A stretch of 7,693 nt of DNA from an uncultured Erysipelotrichaceae bacterium (GTDB lineage: Bacteria; Bacillota_I; Bacilli_A; Erysipelotrichales; Coprobacillaceae): contig CALDMQ010000212.1 in NCBI GenBank assembly GCA_937917505.1, positions 1 to 7,693 on the forward strand, written 5' to 3'. The position numbers and the translations under genes were made by a program. The notes beneath the pieces are model-generated. The model did no database searches, was not told the DNA's origin, and was given only the letters and a program-made list of their open reading frames with translations. Below are positions 1 through 5,680 of this stretch, one piece after another. Position 1 is the stretch's first letter, and the number at the start of each line of letters is the position of its first letter.

Positions 1-10
1 ATTAAATTAC

Positions 11-73
11 CTCTATAATGATTAAATATCATTCCGTGAGATTTTAAGTTTTCAACTTGTATAATTTATTATA
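11..73 (-). promoter_or_regulatory. Possible leader of a minus-strand gene off the left edge
   Basis: Read on the minus strand, this stretch holds a TATAAT-like hexamer (73 to 68) inside the 14-base inverted repeat TATAAT-TT-ATTATA (60-73). A small hairpin AAGTT/AACTT (46-50 with 54-58) follows. An AGAGG ribosome-binding-like sequence ends about 10 bases from the left edge. A start codon just outside the window would complete a normal gene start. No convincing -35 hexamer is visible, and in such AT-rich DNA these matches could be chance. No reading frame can be supported in 1-142 on either strand. Confidence 0.25.
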
Positions 74-103
74 TGGTGGTATTACAAAAGTATATTCAGC
101 AAT

Positions 104-131
104 TTAAAAACCAACCTCATAGAGATTGGTC
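104..131 (-). terminator. Rho-independent terminator of the deacetylase gene
   Basis: On the minus strand a nine-pair stem (130-122 with 118-110, one G-U pair, three-base loop) is followed at once by a run of five T's. It lies 12 bases beyond the deacetylase stop codon and is placed to end that transcript before the left edge. Confidence 0.85.
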
Positions 132-142
132 AAAATGAAATA

Positions 143-883
143 TTATTTCTTTTGAATATGAGAGAAATTGATTAACTCAATATGATTATCTTCAATGAAT
201 TGTCTTAACTTTGAAGATTGAATTAATTGAAGTTCTTTCATACGAGGTAAACCGTAGCTTGTCATATCATACAGTCTTTGATCTACTAAAGCAGGATGAC
301 ACATGAATTCTAAAATGTCTTCGTCTGTATTAAATGCACTTGTAACAAAATCATAATTTGCATCATCACCATACATACGATCATCGCAACGTACATATTC
401 ATATGTATCTAAAACTTGTTCTCTTTGACGCATAGGAACATCATATTCTTTTGCTAAACGTTTTGCTACTTCAACATGCCAAGGTAATAAGTGCACATGG
501 TGATGTGAATCAATATGTGTTGGTTTATGTCCAGTTACAGCAATGTATTTTTCCATTTGTGCTTTCCATTCTACATATAGTTCTTCAGGATCAGCATGTG
601 GTTTTCTATCAGGATAGTCTTTAGGTCTAATAAAGTTACCATCTTTATCTGTAAAAGATTTTGCTCCTTCTACAAGAGGTCTACCAACAGTTAATACAAA
701 GTGAATACCTACACCTAATTCAGGATATTTTTTAGCTTCTTTTAATGCCCATTCAGCATAAGGCATATTCATCATACAAGTTGTAGATGTTAGAATTCCT
801 TCCGCATGAGCCAAAAGAATACCAATACTGTTTCCTTGAGTCATACCAAAATCATCAGCATTCATAATAAGTTTCTTAATCAT
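143..883 (-). CDS. ChbG/YdjC-family carbohydrate deacetylase
   Basis: This 246-residue protein belongs to the ChbG/HpnK (YdjC) family of metal-dependent deacetylases, which remove N-acetyl groups from sugars such as diacetylchitobiose. The start shows the family signature NADDFG (residues 8-13), with D10 and D11. GIHF follows, with H61 as a probable metal ligand, then the block DSHHHVH (125-131) and CHP (195-197). The length is usual for the family and there is no signal peptide, so it should act in the cytoplasm. The ATG at 883 is preceded by GGAGG (895-891) seven bases away. In Firmicutes such genes often sit with PTS genes for chitobiose or cellobiose, but none is visible here; the gene has its own terminator and a candidate promoter. 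The fold and class of chemistry are well supported; the actual sugar substrate is not shown by the sequence. Confidence 0.93.
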   Translation of the reverse strand: MIKKLIMNADDFGMTQGNSIGILLAHAEGILTSTTCMMNMPYAEWALKEAKKYPELGVGIHFVLTVGRPLVEGAKSFTDKDGNFIRPKDYPDRKPHADPEELYVEWKAQMEKYIAVTGHKPTHIDSHHHVHLLPWHVEVAKRLAKEYDVPMRQREQVLDTYEYVRCDDRMYGDDANYDFVTSAFNTDEDILEFMCHPALVDQRLYDMTSYGLPRMKELQLIQSSKLRQFIEDNHIELINFSHIQKK

Positions 884-911
884 AAAATTTCCTCCATAAT
901 GATATACCTTT

Positions 912-939
912 ATTATAATCTAAATAAATAGAAAGTGAA
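912..939 (-). promoter_or_regulatory. Candidate promoter of the deacetylase gene
   Basis: On the minus strand, TTCACT (939-934) and TATAAT (917-912) are separated by 16 bases. The -10 is perfect and the -35 matches four of six consensus positions. It lies about 30 bases upstream of the deacetylase start codon and its ribosome binding site. No better pair is visible in the divergent intergenic region. Confidence 0.5.
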
Positions 940-949
940 ATTATTTTCA
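936..949. promoter_or_regulatory. Operator-like inverted repeat, weakly cre-like
   Basis: TGAAA-TTAT-TTTCA is a perfect 5-4-5 inverted repeat between the divergent deacetylase and aroE genes. It overlaps the candidate -35 of the deacetylase and lies just upstream of the aroE -35. The outer bases fit the catabolite-responsive element pattern TGWNANCGNWNNCA, but the usually conserved central CG is TA here. CcpA control of a sugar-deacetylase gene would make sense, yet the missing CG makes this a weak call; a different repressor or chance is equally possible. Confidence 0.25.
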
Positions 950-952
950 TAA

Positions 953-981
953 TTGTAAAAAAGAAAATGTTTTTATATAAT
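953..981 (+). promoter_or_regulatory. Promoter of the aroE-rdgB-trmL operon
   Basis: TTGTAA (953-958) and a perfect TATAAT (976-981) are 17 bases apart, an ideal sigma-A layout. Transcription would begin near 988, giving a short leader with the AAGGAG ribosome binding site at 1005-1010, six bases before the aroE ATG. Confidence 0.75.
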
Positions 982-1016
982 ATCCATATAAAAGAATATA
1001 TAAAAAGGAGCTTCAT

Positions 1017-1862
1017 ATGAAAATAACAGGATATACAGGATTATATGGAATAGTTGCAAATCCAATTAAACATTCTTTATCGCCGTTAATGCATAATACT
1101 GCTTTTCAAACATTAGGTATTGATGATGTCTATCTAGCATTTGAGGTTGAAGACAATAACTTTGAAGCATTTATGAAAAGTATAAGACTGCTTCATATTA
1201 AAGGTTTAAATGTATCAATGCCTTATAAAGTAAAGATTATTGATTATCTTGATGAATTAACTCCTGAAGCTAAATTGTGTCATGCTGTGAATACAATTAG
1301 AAATGATAATGGGAAATTGATAGGTCATATTAGTGATGGAAAAGGATTTTATCTTGCGTGTATACACAAGAATTGGAAAATCAAAGACCAAAAGATTGTT
1401 GTATTAGGTGCTGGCGGGGCAGCCCAAGCAATTATTGTAGAACTAGCAATGCAAGGGGTTAAAGAAATAGTTGTTTATAATCGTAGTGATAAGTTGTTTA
1501 TCAGAGAGTTGAATAAAAAATTTAATTGTTCAATTATTTTGAAATCATTGAATCATTTAGATAAACTTAAAGATGATTTAAAGGATACCTATTTACTTGT
1601 TCAAACAACAAATGTAGGTATGGTACCTTATGAATATGAATGTTTAATACCTGATGATTCTTATTTGCCATCTTCTTTAAAAGTTGCGGATATTATTTAT
1701 AATCCTAAAGAAACGAAATTATTAAAGATGGCTAGAGAAAAAGGGTTAGAATATATGAATGGTGAAGGTATGATTGTATATCAAGGAGCTGTATCATTTG
1801 AATTTTGGACAGGACAAAAAATGCCTGTGGATAAAGTTAAAAAAGAATTAGGAATGGAGTGA
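1017..1862 (+). CDS. aroE: Shikimate dehydrogenase (AroE/YdiB type)
   Basis: This 281-residue protein reversibly reduces 3-dehydroshikimate to shikimate with NADPH in the chorismate pathway. The N-terminal substrate domain shows the SLSPLMHN motif (20-27), with S20 and S22 expected to hold the carboxylate. It also has NVSMPYK (65-71) with catalytic K71, AVNT (90-93) and SDGKG (106-110) with catalytic D107. The dinucleotide domain has GAGGAA (131-136) and NRS (155-157), compatible with NADP(H) binding. A conserved MIVYQGA segment carries Q256. Two motifs differ slightly from textbook AroE: NVS rather than NVT, and ISDG rather than NTDG. The NRSD and FEFWTG segments recall YdiB, so quinate/shikimate or another shikimate-like substrate is possible. 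No other aro gene lies nearby. It is the first gene of the operon, four bases upstream of rdgB. Confidence 0.92.
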   Translation: MKITGYTGLYGIVANPIKHSLSPLMHNTAFQTLGIDDVYLAFEVEDNNFEAFMKSIRLLHIKGLNVSMPYKVKIIDYLDELTPEAKLCHAVNTIRNDNGKLIGHISDGKGFYLACIHKNWKIKDQKIVVLGAGGAAQAIIVELAMQGVKEIVVYNRSDKLFIRELNKKFNCSIILKSLNHLDKLKDDLKDTYLLVQTTNVGMVPYEYECLIPDDSYLPSSLKVADIIYNPKETKLLKMAREKGLEYMNGEGMIVYQGAVSFEFWTGQKMPVDKVKKELGME

Positions 1863-1866
1863 GAAA

Positions 1867-2451
1867 ATGAAAGAAATTATTGTAGCATCTACAAATGAAG
1901 GAAAGATTAGAGAAATTAAAGCAATGTTAGATCAAATTGGTATTGAAGTGAAATCGTTGAAGGATGTGTTTGATGAAGATATTGATATTGAAGAAAATGG
2001 ACAAACATTTCAAGAAAATGCTTTAATTAAAGCTCAAACAATTTGTGATTTTATACATAAACCTGTACTTGCTGATGATTCTGGTTTAGAAGTTGATGCG
2101 TTAAATGGTGGACCGGGTATTTATTCTGCACGTTTTATGGGACATGATACAAGTTATGATATTAAGAATCAATATATTATAGATGCAGTTAAAGGAAAAG
2201 ATAGGGGAGCTAGGTTTGTTTGTGCAATGGCTCTTTGTATTCCTGATGAAGAACCTATTTTAATAGAAGAATATTTTAATGGAGAAATTAGTGATAAAAT
2301 AGAGGGAGAGAATGGTTTTGGTTACGATCCTATTTTCTATGTGCCAGAGTTACATAAAACTTCAGCAATGCTCACATTAGAAGAAAAAAATCAATATTCA
2401 CATCGTGCAAAAGCACTTAAAAAACTTTATGAAATATTAAAAAATAAATAA
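1867..2451 (+). CDS. rdgB: XTP/dITP diphosphatase (RdgB/HAM1 family)
   Basis: This 194-residue enzyme hydrolyses non-canonical purine nucleoside triphosphates (dITP, XTP, ITP) to monophosphates and pyrophosphate, keeping deaminated bases out of DNA and RNA. All family motifs are present in order: STNEGK (8-13) and ENA (50-52). The magnesium-binding LADDSGL (68-74) is followed by GGPGIYSAR (81-89), GFGYDPIF (150-157) and SHR (178-180). The length is typical. The ATG lies four bases after the aroE stop, and its GGAG (1856-1859) lies inside the end of aroE, which suggests translational coupling. It is cytosolic and probably dimeric, as known for the family. rdgB is often clustered with other housekeeping genes in Firmicutes, and its pairing with an RNA methyltransferase here has no evident mechanistic link. 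Confidence 0.96.
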   Translation: MKEIIVASTNEGKIREIKAMLDQIGIEVKSLKDVFDEDIDIEENGQTFQENALIKAQTICDFIHKPVLADDSGLEVDALNGGPGIYSARFMGHDTSYDIKNQYIIDAVKGKDRGARFVCAMALCIPDEEPILIEEYFNGEISDKIEGENGFGYDPIFYVPELHKTSAMLTLEEKNQYSHRAKALKKLYEILKNK

Positions 2452-2462
2452 GGAGAGAAAAG

Positions 2463-2969
2463 ATGAATCATATAGTATTAGTACATCCTGCAATTCCTCA
2501 AAATACAGGAAATATTATGAGAACTTGTGTTGCAACACATTCAAAATTACATATTATTAAACCAATGGGATTTTCTTTAGATGATAAGCATATGAAAAGA
2601 GCAGGACTTGATTATATTAAAGATTTAGATATGAAAATTTATGAAAATTGGGATGATTTTGTAAGTCAAAATACAGGACAATATCATTTCTTCACACGTT
2701 ATTCTAAGCTTTGTTATAGTGATCAAAACTATACATCATCACAAGATCAATATTTTATCTATGGTCATGAACATGATGGGATTCCTCATGATATTTTAAA
2801 AGATCATTTAGATGAATGTGTGCGTATTCCAATGGATGGGAATGCAAGAAGCTTAAATTTATCTAATTGTGTAGCAATAGGTATTTATGAAGCCTTGCGC
2901 CAACAAGAATTTCCACAGTTATCTAAAGTAGAGGTTCAAAAAGGTGAAGACTTTATTTACAATGAATAG
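2463..2969 (+). CDS. trmL: tRNA (cytidine/uridine-34-2'-O)-methyltransferase TrmL
   Basis: This 168-residue SPOUT-class enzyme uses S-adenosylmethionine to methylate the 2'-hydroxyl of wobble nucleotide 34 in certain leucine tRNAs. Family motif 1 is PAIPQNTGNIMRTC (9-22) with R20. Motif 2 is the glycine-rich YGHEHDGIP (100-108). Motif 3 is IPM followed by RSLNLSNCVAI (122-124 and 129-139), part of the trefoil knot that binds the cofactor. Small size without an extra RNA-binding domain matches TrmL rather than the longer TrmH or RlmB. The AAGGAGA ribosome binding site (2450-2456) overlaps the rdgB stop codon and lies six bases before the ATG. The 3' end overlaps the start of the next gene. Confidence 0.95.
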   Translation: MNHIVLVHPAIPQNTGNIMRTCVATHSKLHIIKPMGFSLDDKHMKRAGLDYIKDLDMKIYENWDDFVSQNTGQYHFFTRYSKLCYSDQNYTSSQDQYFIYGHEHDGIPHDILKDHLDECVRIPMDGNARSLNLSNCVAIGIYEALRQQEFPQLSKVEVQKGEDFIYNE

Positions 2970-3609
2970 AAAAAGAGATGTTGTTTTATCAATTGTTTTG
3001 ACATTGTTTATTATTTCTTTTGCGGTTTGTATAACAGTCTTTTTTAAACAATTGTATTATTTTGATATTCATTATTTAGATTTACCGACAAAGACAGGGT
3101 TTTCTTATGAAACAATCAAACATAATTATGATGTTTTAATAGAATATCAAAGCCTCTTTTTTAATGGACCATTAGAATTACCTGATTTTCCTATGTCACA
3201 AACAGGCCGTATTCATTTTGATGAAGTGAAAAATATATTTGTGGTAATTCAAGTGATATGTATTATAAGTGGACTAGTTTCGTTGGTTATGGTTTATCAA
3301 AATATCAAACAAAAAGAATATCGTTATTTAAGATTAACATCTATACTATGCATAGGAATTCCAACGATCATTGGCTTTTTAGCAAGTATAGATTTTAATA
3401 AAGCATTTATTATTTTTCATAAAATTTTCTTTAGAAATGATTATTGGATATTTGATATGACCACTGATCCGATTATTACGATTTTACCTGAACGATATTT
3501 TATGCATTGTTTTATGATGATTGTTTTTATTATTATATTGATGAGTTGGTTTTTATATATGATTTATAGAAAAAAACAAAATATGATTTTGAAAGAATTT
3601 TCTAAATAA
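2962..3609 (+). CDS. TIGR01906/DUF1461 integral membrane protein
   Basis: This four-helix membrane protein of unknown function is about 215 residues long. Counted from the GTG at 2944, hydrophobic segments lie near residues 12-34, 97-118, 131-149 and 186-208. Between the first two is a roughly 60-residue extracytoplasmic loop ending in TGRIHFDEVKNIF (87-99). A conserved stretch at 158-190 contains FHKIFF, NDYWIFD, TDPII and LPERYF, the hallmark of the TIGR01906 family. The start is uncertain. The ATG at 2962 overlaps the trmL stop (ATGAATAG) but has only a distant AAGGTGA. The GTG at 2944 adds six residues and has AGAGG (2930-2934) nine bases upstream. Either start places it as the last gene of the operon, translationally coupled to trmL. 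No obvious terminator follows. Confidence 0.85.
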   Translation: MNRKRDVVLSIVLTLFIISFAVCITVFFKQLYYFDIHYLDLPTKTGFSYETIKHNYDVLIEYQSLFFNGPLELPDFPMSQTGRIHFDEVKNIFVVIQVICIISGLVSLVMVYQNIKQKEYRYLRLTSILCIGIPTIIGFLASIDFNKAFIIFHKIFFRNDYWIFDMTTDPIITILPERYFMHCFMMIVFIIILMSWFLYMIYRKKQNMILKEFSK

Positions 3610-3612
3610 ATG

Positions 3613-3624
3613 AGAGATGTCTCT
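3613..3624. repeat. Short inverted repeat next to a promoter -35
   Basis: AGAGA-TG-TCTCT is a perfect 5-2-5 inverted repeat that ends on the first base of the TTGACA at 3624-3629. The two-base centre and lack of a T-run argue against a terminator. The position suits an operator for the small downstream gene, but no regulator can be named. Confidence 0.35.
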
Positions 3625-3652
3625 TGACAAATAGAATGTATGGGAGTATAAC
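3624..3652 (+). promoter_or_regulatory. Strong promoter of the small charged-protein gene
   Basis: A perfect TTGACA (3624-3629) and TATAAC (3647-3652, five of six) are spaced by 17 bases. The predicted start lies near 3659, about 24 bases ahead of the small gene. This makes the downstream gene independent of the aroE operon even though it is co-directional. Confidence 0.8.
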
Positions 3653-3682
3653 ATAGGTGTCAAAAGGAAAGAGGCGCTTAAT

Positions 3683-3931
3683 ATGAAGACACAAAAGGAT
3701 ATTGAAGACAAAGCAAAGGAAGCTTATGATACTTATTTTAAAGATCATGAAGAAAAAACGGATGATGCTTTTAGAGGACATGATGTTGTTTTAGATACTG
3801 AAAAGTTAGAACATGATGTAGAAGAAAAGAAGCGAGAAGTAGAGAAGAAACATGAATCTTTAGAAGTGATGAAAGAAGAAATCATTGAGCGAGCAGAAGA
3901 TTCATTGAAAAAAACTTTTGGTCATGAATAG
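3683..3931 (+). CDS. Small highly charged hypothetical protein with coiled-coil tendency
   Basis: I do not recognise this 82-residue protein. It has 17 Glu, 10 Asp, 14 Lys, 3 Arg and 5 His, giving a net negative charge of about ten, with no Cys or Trp. It has no signal peptide or membrane segment, so it should be cytosolic. Residues 42-67 show heptad-spaced hydrophobics (V46, V53, L60, I67, with L42 and M63 between), which suggests a short amphipathic helix or coiled coil that could dimerise. The gene looks real: consensus promoter at 3624-3652, GAGG (3671-3674) eight bases before the ATG, and its own terminator immediately after the stop. Strong dedicated expression hints at an abundant structural, stress or nucleoid-associated role, but that is inference only. 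Confidence 0.75.
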   Translation: MKTQKDIEDKAKEAYDTYFKDHEEKTDDAFRGHDVVLDTEKLEHDVEEKKREVEKKHESLEVMKEEIIERAEDSLKKTFGHE

Positions 3932-3958
3932 AAGGATTGAAAAATATCAATCCTTTTT
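3932..3958 (+). terminator. Rho-independent terminator after the small charged gene
   Basis: A perfect nine-pair stem AAGGATTGA/TCAATCCTT (3932-3940 with 3947-3955) with a six-base loop runs into T's to 3958. It begins directly at the stop codon of the small gene and separates it from the brnQ promoter that starts 11 bases later. Confidence 0.9.
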
Positions 3959-3968
3959 ATATAGAGTG

Positions 3969-3997
3969 TTGACACAAGAGTGAATAGTATTTATAAT
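3969..3997 (+). promoter_or_regulatory. Consensus promoter of the T-box/brnQ transcript
   Basis: TTGACA (3969-3974) and TATAAT (3992-3997) with a 17-base spacer match the sigma-A consensus at every position. Transcription should start near 4004, some 20 bases before the riboswitch. Such a constitutively strong promoter fits control by attenuation downstream. Confidence 0.9.
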
Positions 3998-4020
3998 AGA
4001 TTTAAAATAAAACAATAAAT

Positions 4021-4265
4021 TCATAGAAGGGAATAAGTAATTCTAAACAGAATTTATAGAGAGGCAATGTTTTGGTGGAAGTTGTTAAGGAAGTTTAGAT
4101 ATGAAATCATCCTGGAGAAGTAAGCTGAATGAAGTAAGCAAACCGGAGTTAAGCCACGTTATCGGCGATGCACATTGTTAGATGTGAAAGAGTGTCTAAT
4201 TTTTGATTAGAAATAAAAGGTGGTACCGCGATTGTCAATCGTCCTTGTGATAGGACGATTTTTTT
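4021..4265 (+). promoter_or_regulatory. T-box riboswitch, isoleucine (ATC) specifier, for brnQ
   Basis: This is a tRNA-sensing leader. The T-box sequence AGGTGGTACCGCG (4218-4230) carries the UGGU that pairs with an uncharged tRNA end and fits a discriminator A, as in tRNA-Ile. Stem I is closed by GGGA (4029-4032) with TCCT (4110-4113). Its internal loop has AGTA (4036-4039) facing GAA-ATC-A (4103-4109), so the specifier is ATC at 4106-4108. A side hairpin (4040-4043/4050-4053) and an apical stem (4064-4068/4081-4085) enclosing GGTGGAA follow the known layout. Stem II/pseudoknot elements lie at 4124-4165, and hairpins at 4171-4186 and 4196-4210. The antiterminator can form from AAGG (4217-4220) with CCTT (4243-4246), topped by CGATT/AATCG (4229-4233/4237-4241). 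It competes with the terminator at 4237-4265. Uncharged tRNA-Ile should therefore allow brnQ transcription. Confidence 0.93.
4237..4265 (+). terminator. T-box-controlled attenuator terminator
   Basis: AATCGTCCT (4237-4245) pairs perfectly with AGGACGATT (4252-4260) around a six-base loop, followed by T's to 4265. Its 5' arm is shared with the antiterminator helix, so the two structures exclude each other. It stands 40 bases before the brnQ ATG. Confidence 0.93.
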
Positions 4266-4305
4266 GTTTATTATAGTGGGTTTATTGTAATTTGAGGAGG
4301 ATATT

Positions 4306-5652
4306 ATGGGTTTGAGTAAGAAAAAAATGTTGTTAGTGAGTTTTATGTTATTTTCATTATTTTTTGGTGCAGGTAATTTGATTTTTCCACCATTTTTAGG
4401 ACAAAATGCAGGTGAGAATACATTTGTGGCTATTGGTGGTTTCTTGATTACAGCTGTTGTTTTACCGGTTTTGGGGGTTGTGGTTGTTGCTCGTTTTGAT
4501 GGTTTAGAACGTTTGGCTAGTCGTGTGAATGCTAAGTTTGCTATTGTGTTTACAATTTTGATATATCTTTCTATTGGACCTGGGTTAGGGATTCCTCGAG
4601 CTGCTTCTGTGCCTTTTGAAATGGCTGTTGCACCTTATTTACCAAAAGGAGCATCTTTTACTTTATGGATGTTTATTTATTCGTTAATATTCTTTTTAAT
4701 AGCAGGTTGGTTAGCTTTAAGTCCTAAAAAATTAGTTGAAAGAATTGGAAAATTTTTAACACCTACATTATTGTTTTTGTTGGTATTTTTATTCTTTAAT
4801 TTCTTGTTACGTGGACAAGTTAATGTATCAAATGCTCAAGAAGTATATGCTGCTCATCCAATGGTTCAAGGATTTTTAGAGGGGTATCAAACTATGGATA
4901 CAATTGCAGCTTTAAACTTTGGATTGGTTATAGCTATTACAATTCAAAACTTGGGTATTCAAGATAAAAATCATGTTATGCGTTATGTTGTTAAAGCGGG
5001 GATTTTTGCAGGGTTGATTTTATCAGCAGTTTATTTGATGTTAGCTTTTATGGGAATGAATAGTTCAGGGGTTTATCCTATTCAAGATAATGGTGCTTGG
5101 ACACTTCGTTGTATTGTTTCACAATTGTTTGGAGGACCTGGAGCTGTTTTGTTAGCAGTTATATTTACCCTTGCTTGTTTAACAACTTGTGTTGGTTTAA
5201 TTACTTCTATTTCTCAATTCTTTTCGACATTGACTCATAAGTTAAGTTATCGTCAATGGGTATTTGTTATTGCAGGTTTTTCATTTGTTATCTGTAATCA
5301 AGGGTTGAATACTATTTTAAGTTTATCTATCCCGGTTCTTAATGCAATTTATCCAATGTCTATTGCTTTAATATTATTAGGAATGTTTCATAAGTGGGTA
5401 GGTCGTTTTCGTTATGTTTATCCTGTTACAATTGGTGCAATTGGTTTTGTAAGTGTTTTATATGTACTTGAACAAGCTGGTCTATCTTTAGGGTTTATTT
5501 CAACAATTTGTCATCAGTTGCCATTATATGCTTTAGGTTTAGGCTGGGTTGTTGTAGGTGGCGTTGCTATTGTTTTAAGTATAGTCGTGGAATATGTATT
5601 TTCTTTTCAAAAGCAAGCGTCTTCAAAATTGGATATAGGTGATTTGGATTAA
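4306..5652 (+). CDS. brnQ: Branched-chain amino acid transporter BrnQ (LIV-II)
   Basis: This 448-residue permease of the LIVCS family imports isoleucine, leucine and valine, coupled to sodium or protons. It is hydrophobic along nearly its whole length, consistent with the family's 12 membrane helices, and has the usual length. Family motifs are visible: FFGAGNLIFPP (19-29) in the first helix, GPGLGIPRAASVPFE (91-105), and GYQTMD (193-198). AGGAGG (4295-4300) lies five bases before the ATG. The gene is monocistronic, with a consensus promoter, an isoleucine T-box and a terminator shared with the convergent gene. The riboswitch independently supports the substrate, with isoleucine shortage as the signal. 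General LIV specificity is known for the family and is not shown residue by residue. Confidence 0.96.
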   Translation: MGLSKKKMLLVSFMLFSLFFGAGNLIFPPFLGQNAGENTFVAIGGFLITAVVLPVLGVVVVARFDGLERLASRVNAKFAIVFTILIYLSIGPGLGIPRAASVPFEMAVAPYLPKGASFTLWMFIYSLIFFLIAGWLALSPKKLVERIGKFLTPTLLFLLVFLFFNFLLRGQVNVSNAQEVYAAHPMVQGFLEGYQTMDTIAALNFGLVIAITIQNLGIQDKNHVMRYVVKAGIFAGLILSAVYLMLAFMGMNSSGVYPIQDNGAWTLRCIVSQLFGGPGAVLLAVIFTLACLTTCVGLITSISQFFSTLTHKLSYRQWVFVIAGFSFVICNQGLNTILSLSIPVLNAIYPMSIALILLGMFHKWVGRFRYVYPVTIGAIGFVSVLYVLEQAGLSLGFISTICHQLPLYALGLGWVVVGGVAIVLSIVVEYVFSFQKQASSKLDIGDLD

Positions 5653-5680
5653 AAAAAGAACAAATTGTTTGTTCCTTTTT
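5651..5680. terminator. Bidirectional terminator between brnQ and the HAD gene
   Basis: The stem GAACAAA/TTTGTTC (5658-5664 with 5668-5674, three-base loop) is flanked by seven A's on the left and five T's on the right. It therefore works in both directions. Its A-run starts inside the brnQ stop codon and its T-run overlaps the stop codon of the convergent HAD gene. Confidence 0.88.

Noticed and set aside
60..65. Plus-strand TATAAT as a promoter reading toward the deacetylase 3' end
   Set aside because: There is no -35 at a proper distance and no plus-strand reading frame downstream for it to serve.
3613..3630. Terminator of the aroE operon
   Set aside because: The inverted repeat has only a two-base centre and no T-run; the sequence directly becomes the next promoter.
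3624..3663. TTGACA and TGTCAA as a long inverted repeat around the small-gene promoter
   Set aside because: Six bases 28 apart, one copy being the -35 itself, is easily explained by chance.
4103..4133. UGA at 4131-region (GAA-TGA-A) as an alternative T-box specifier
   Set aside because: TGA is a stop codon, and the pairing GGGA/TCCT with AGTA opposite GAA places the specifier loop at 4103-4109 with ATC, which also fits the gene controlled.
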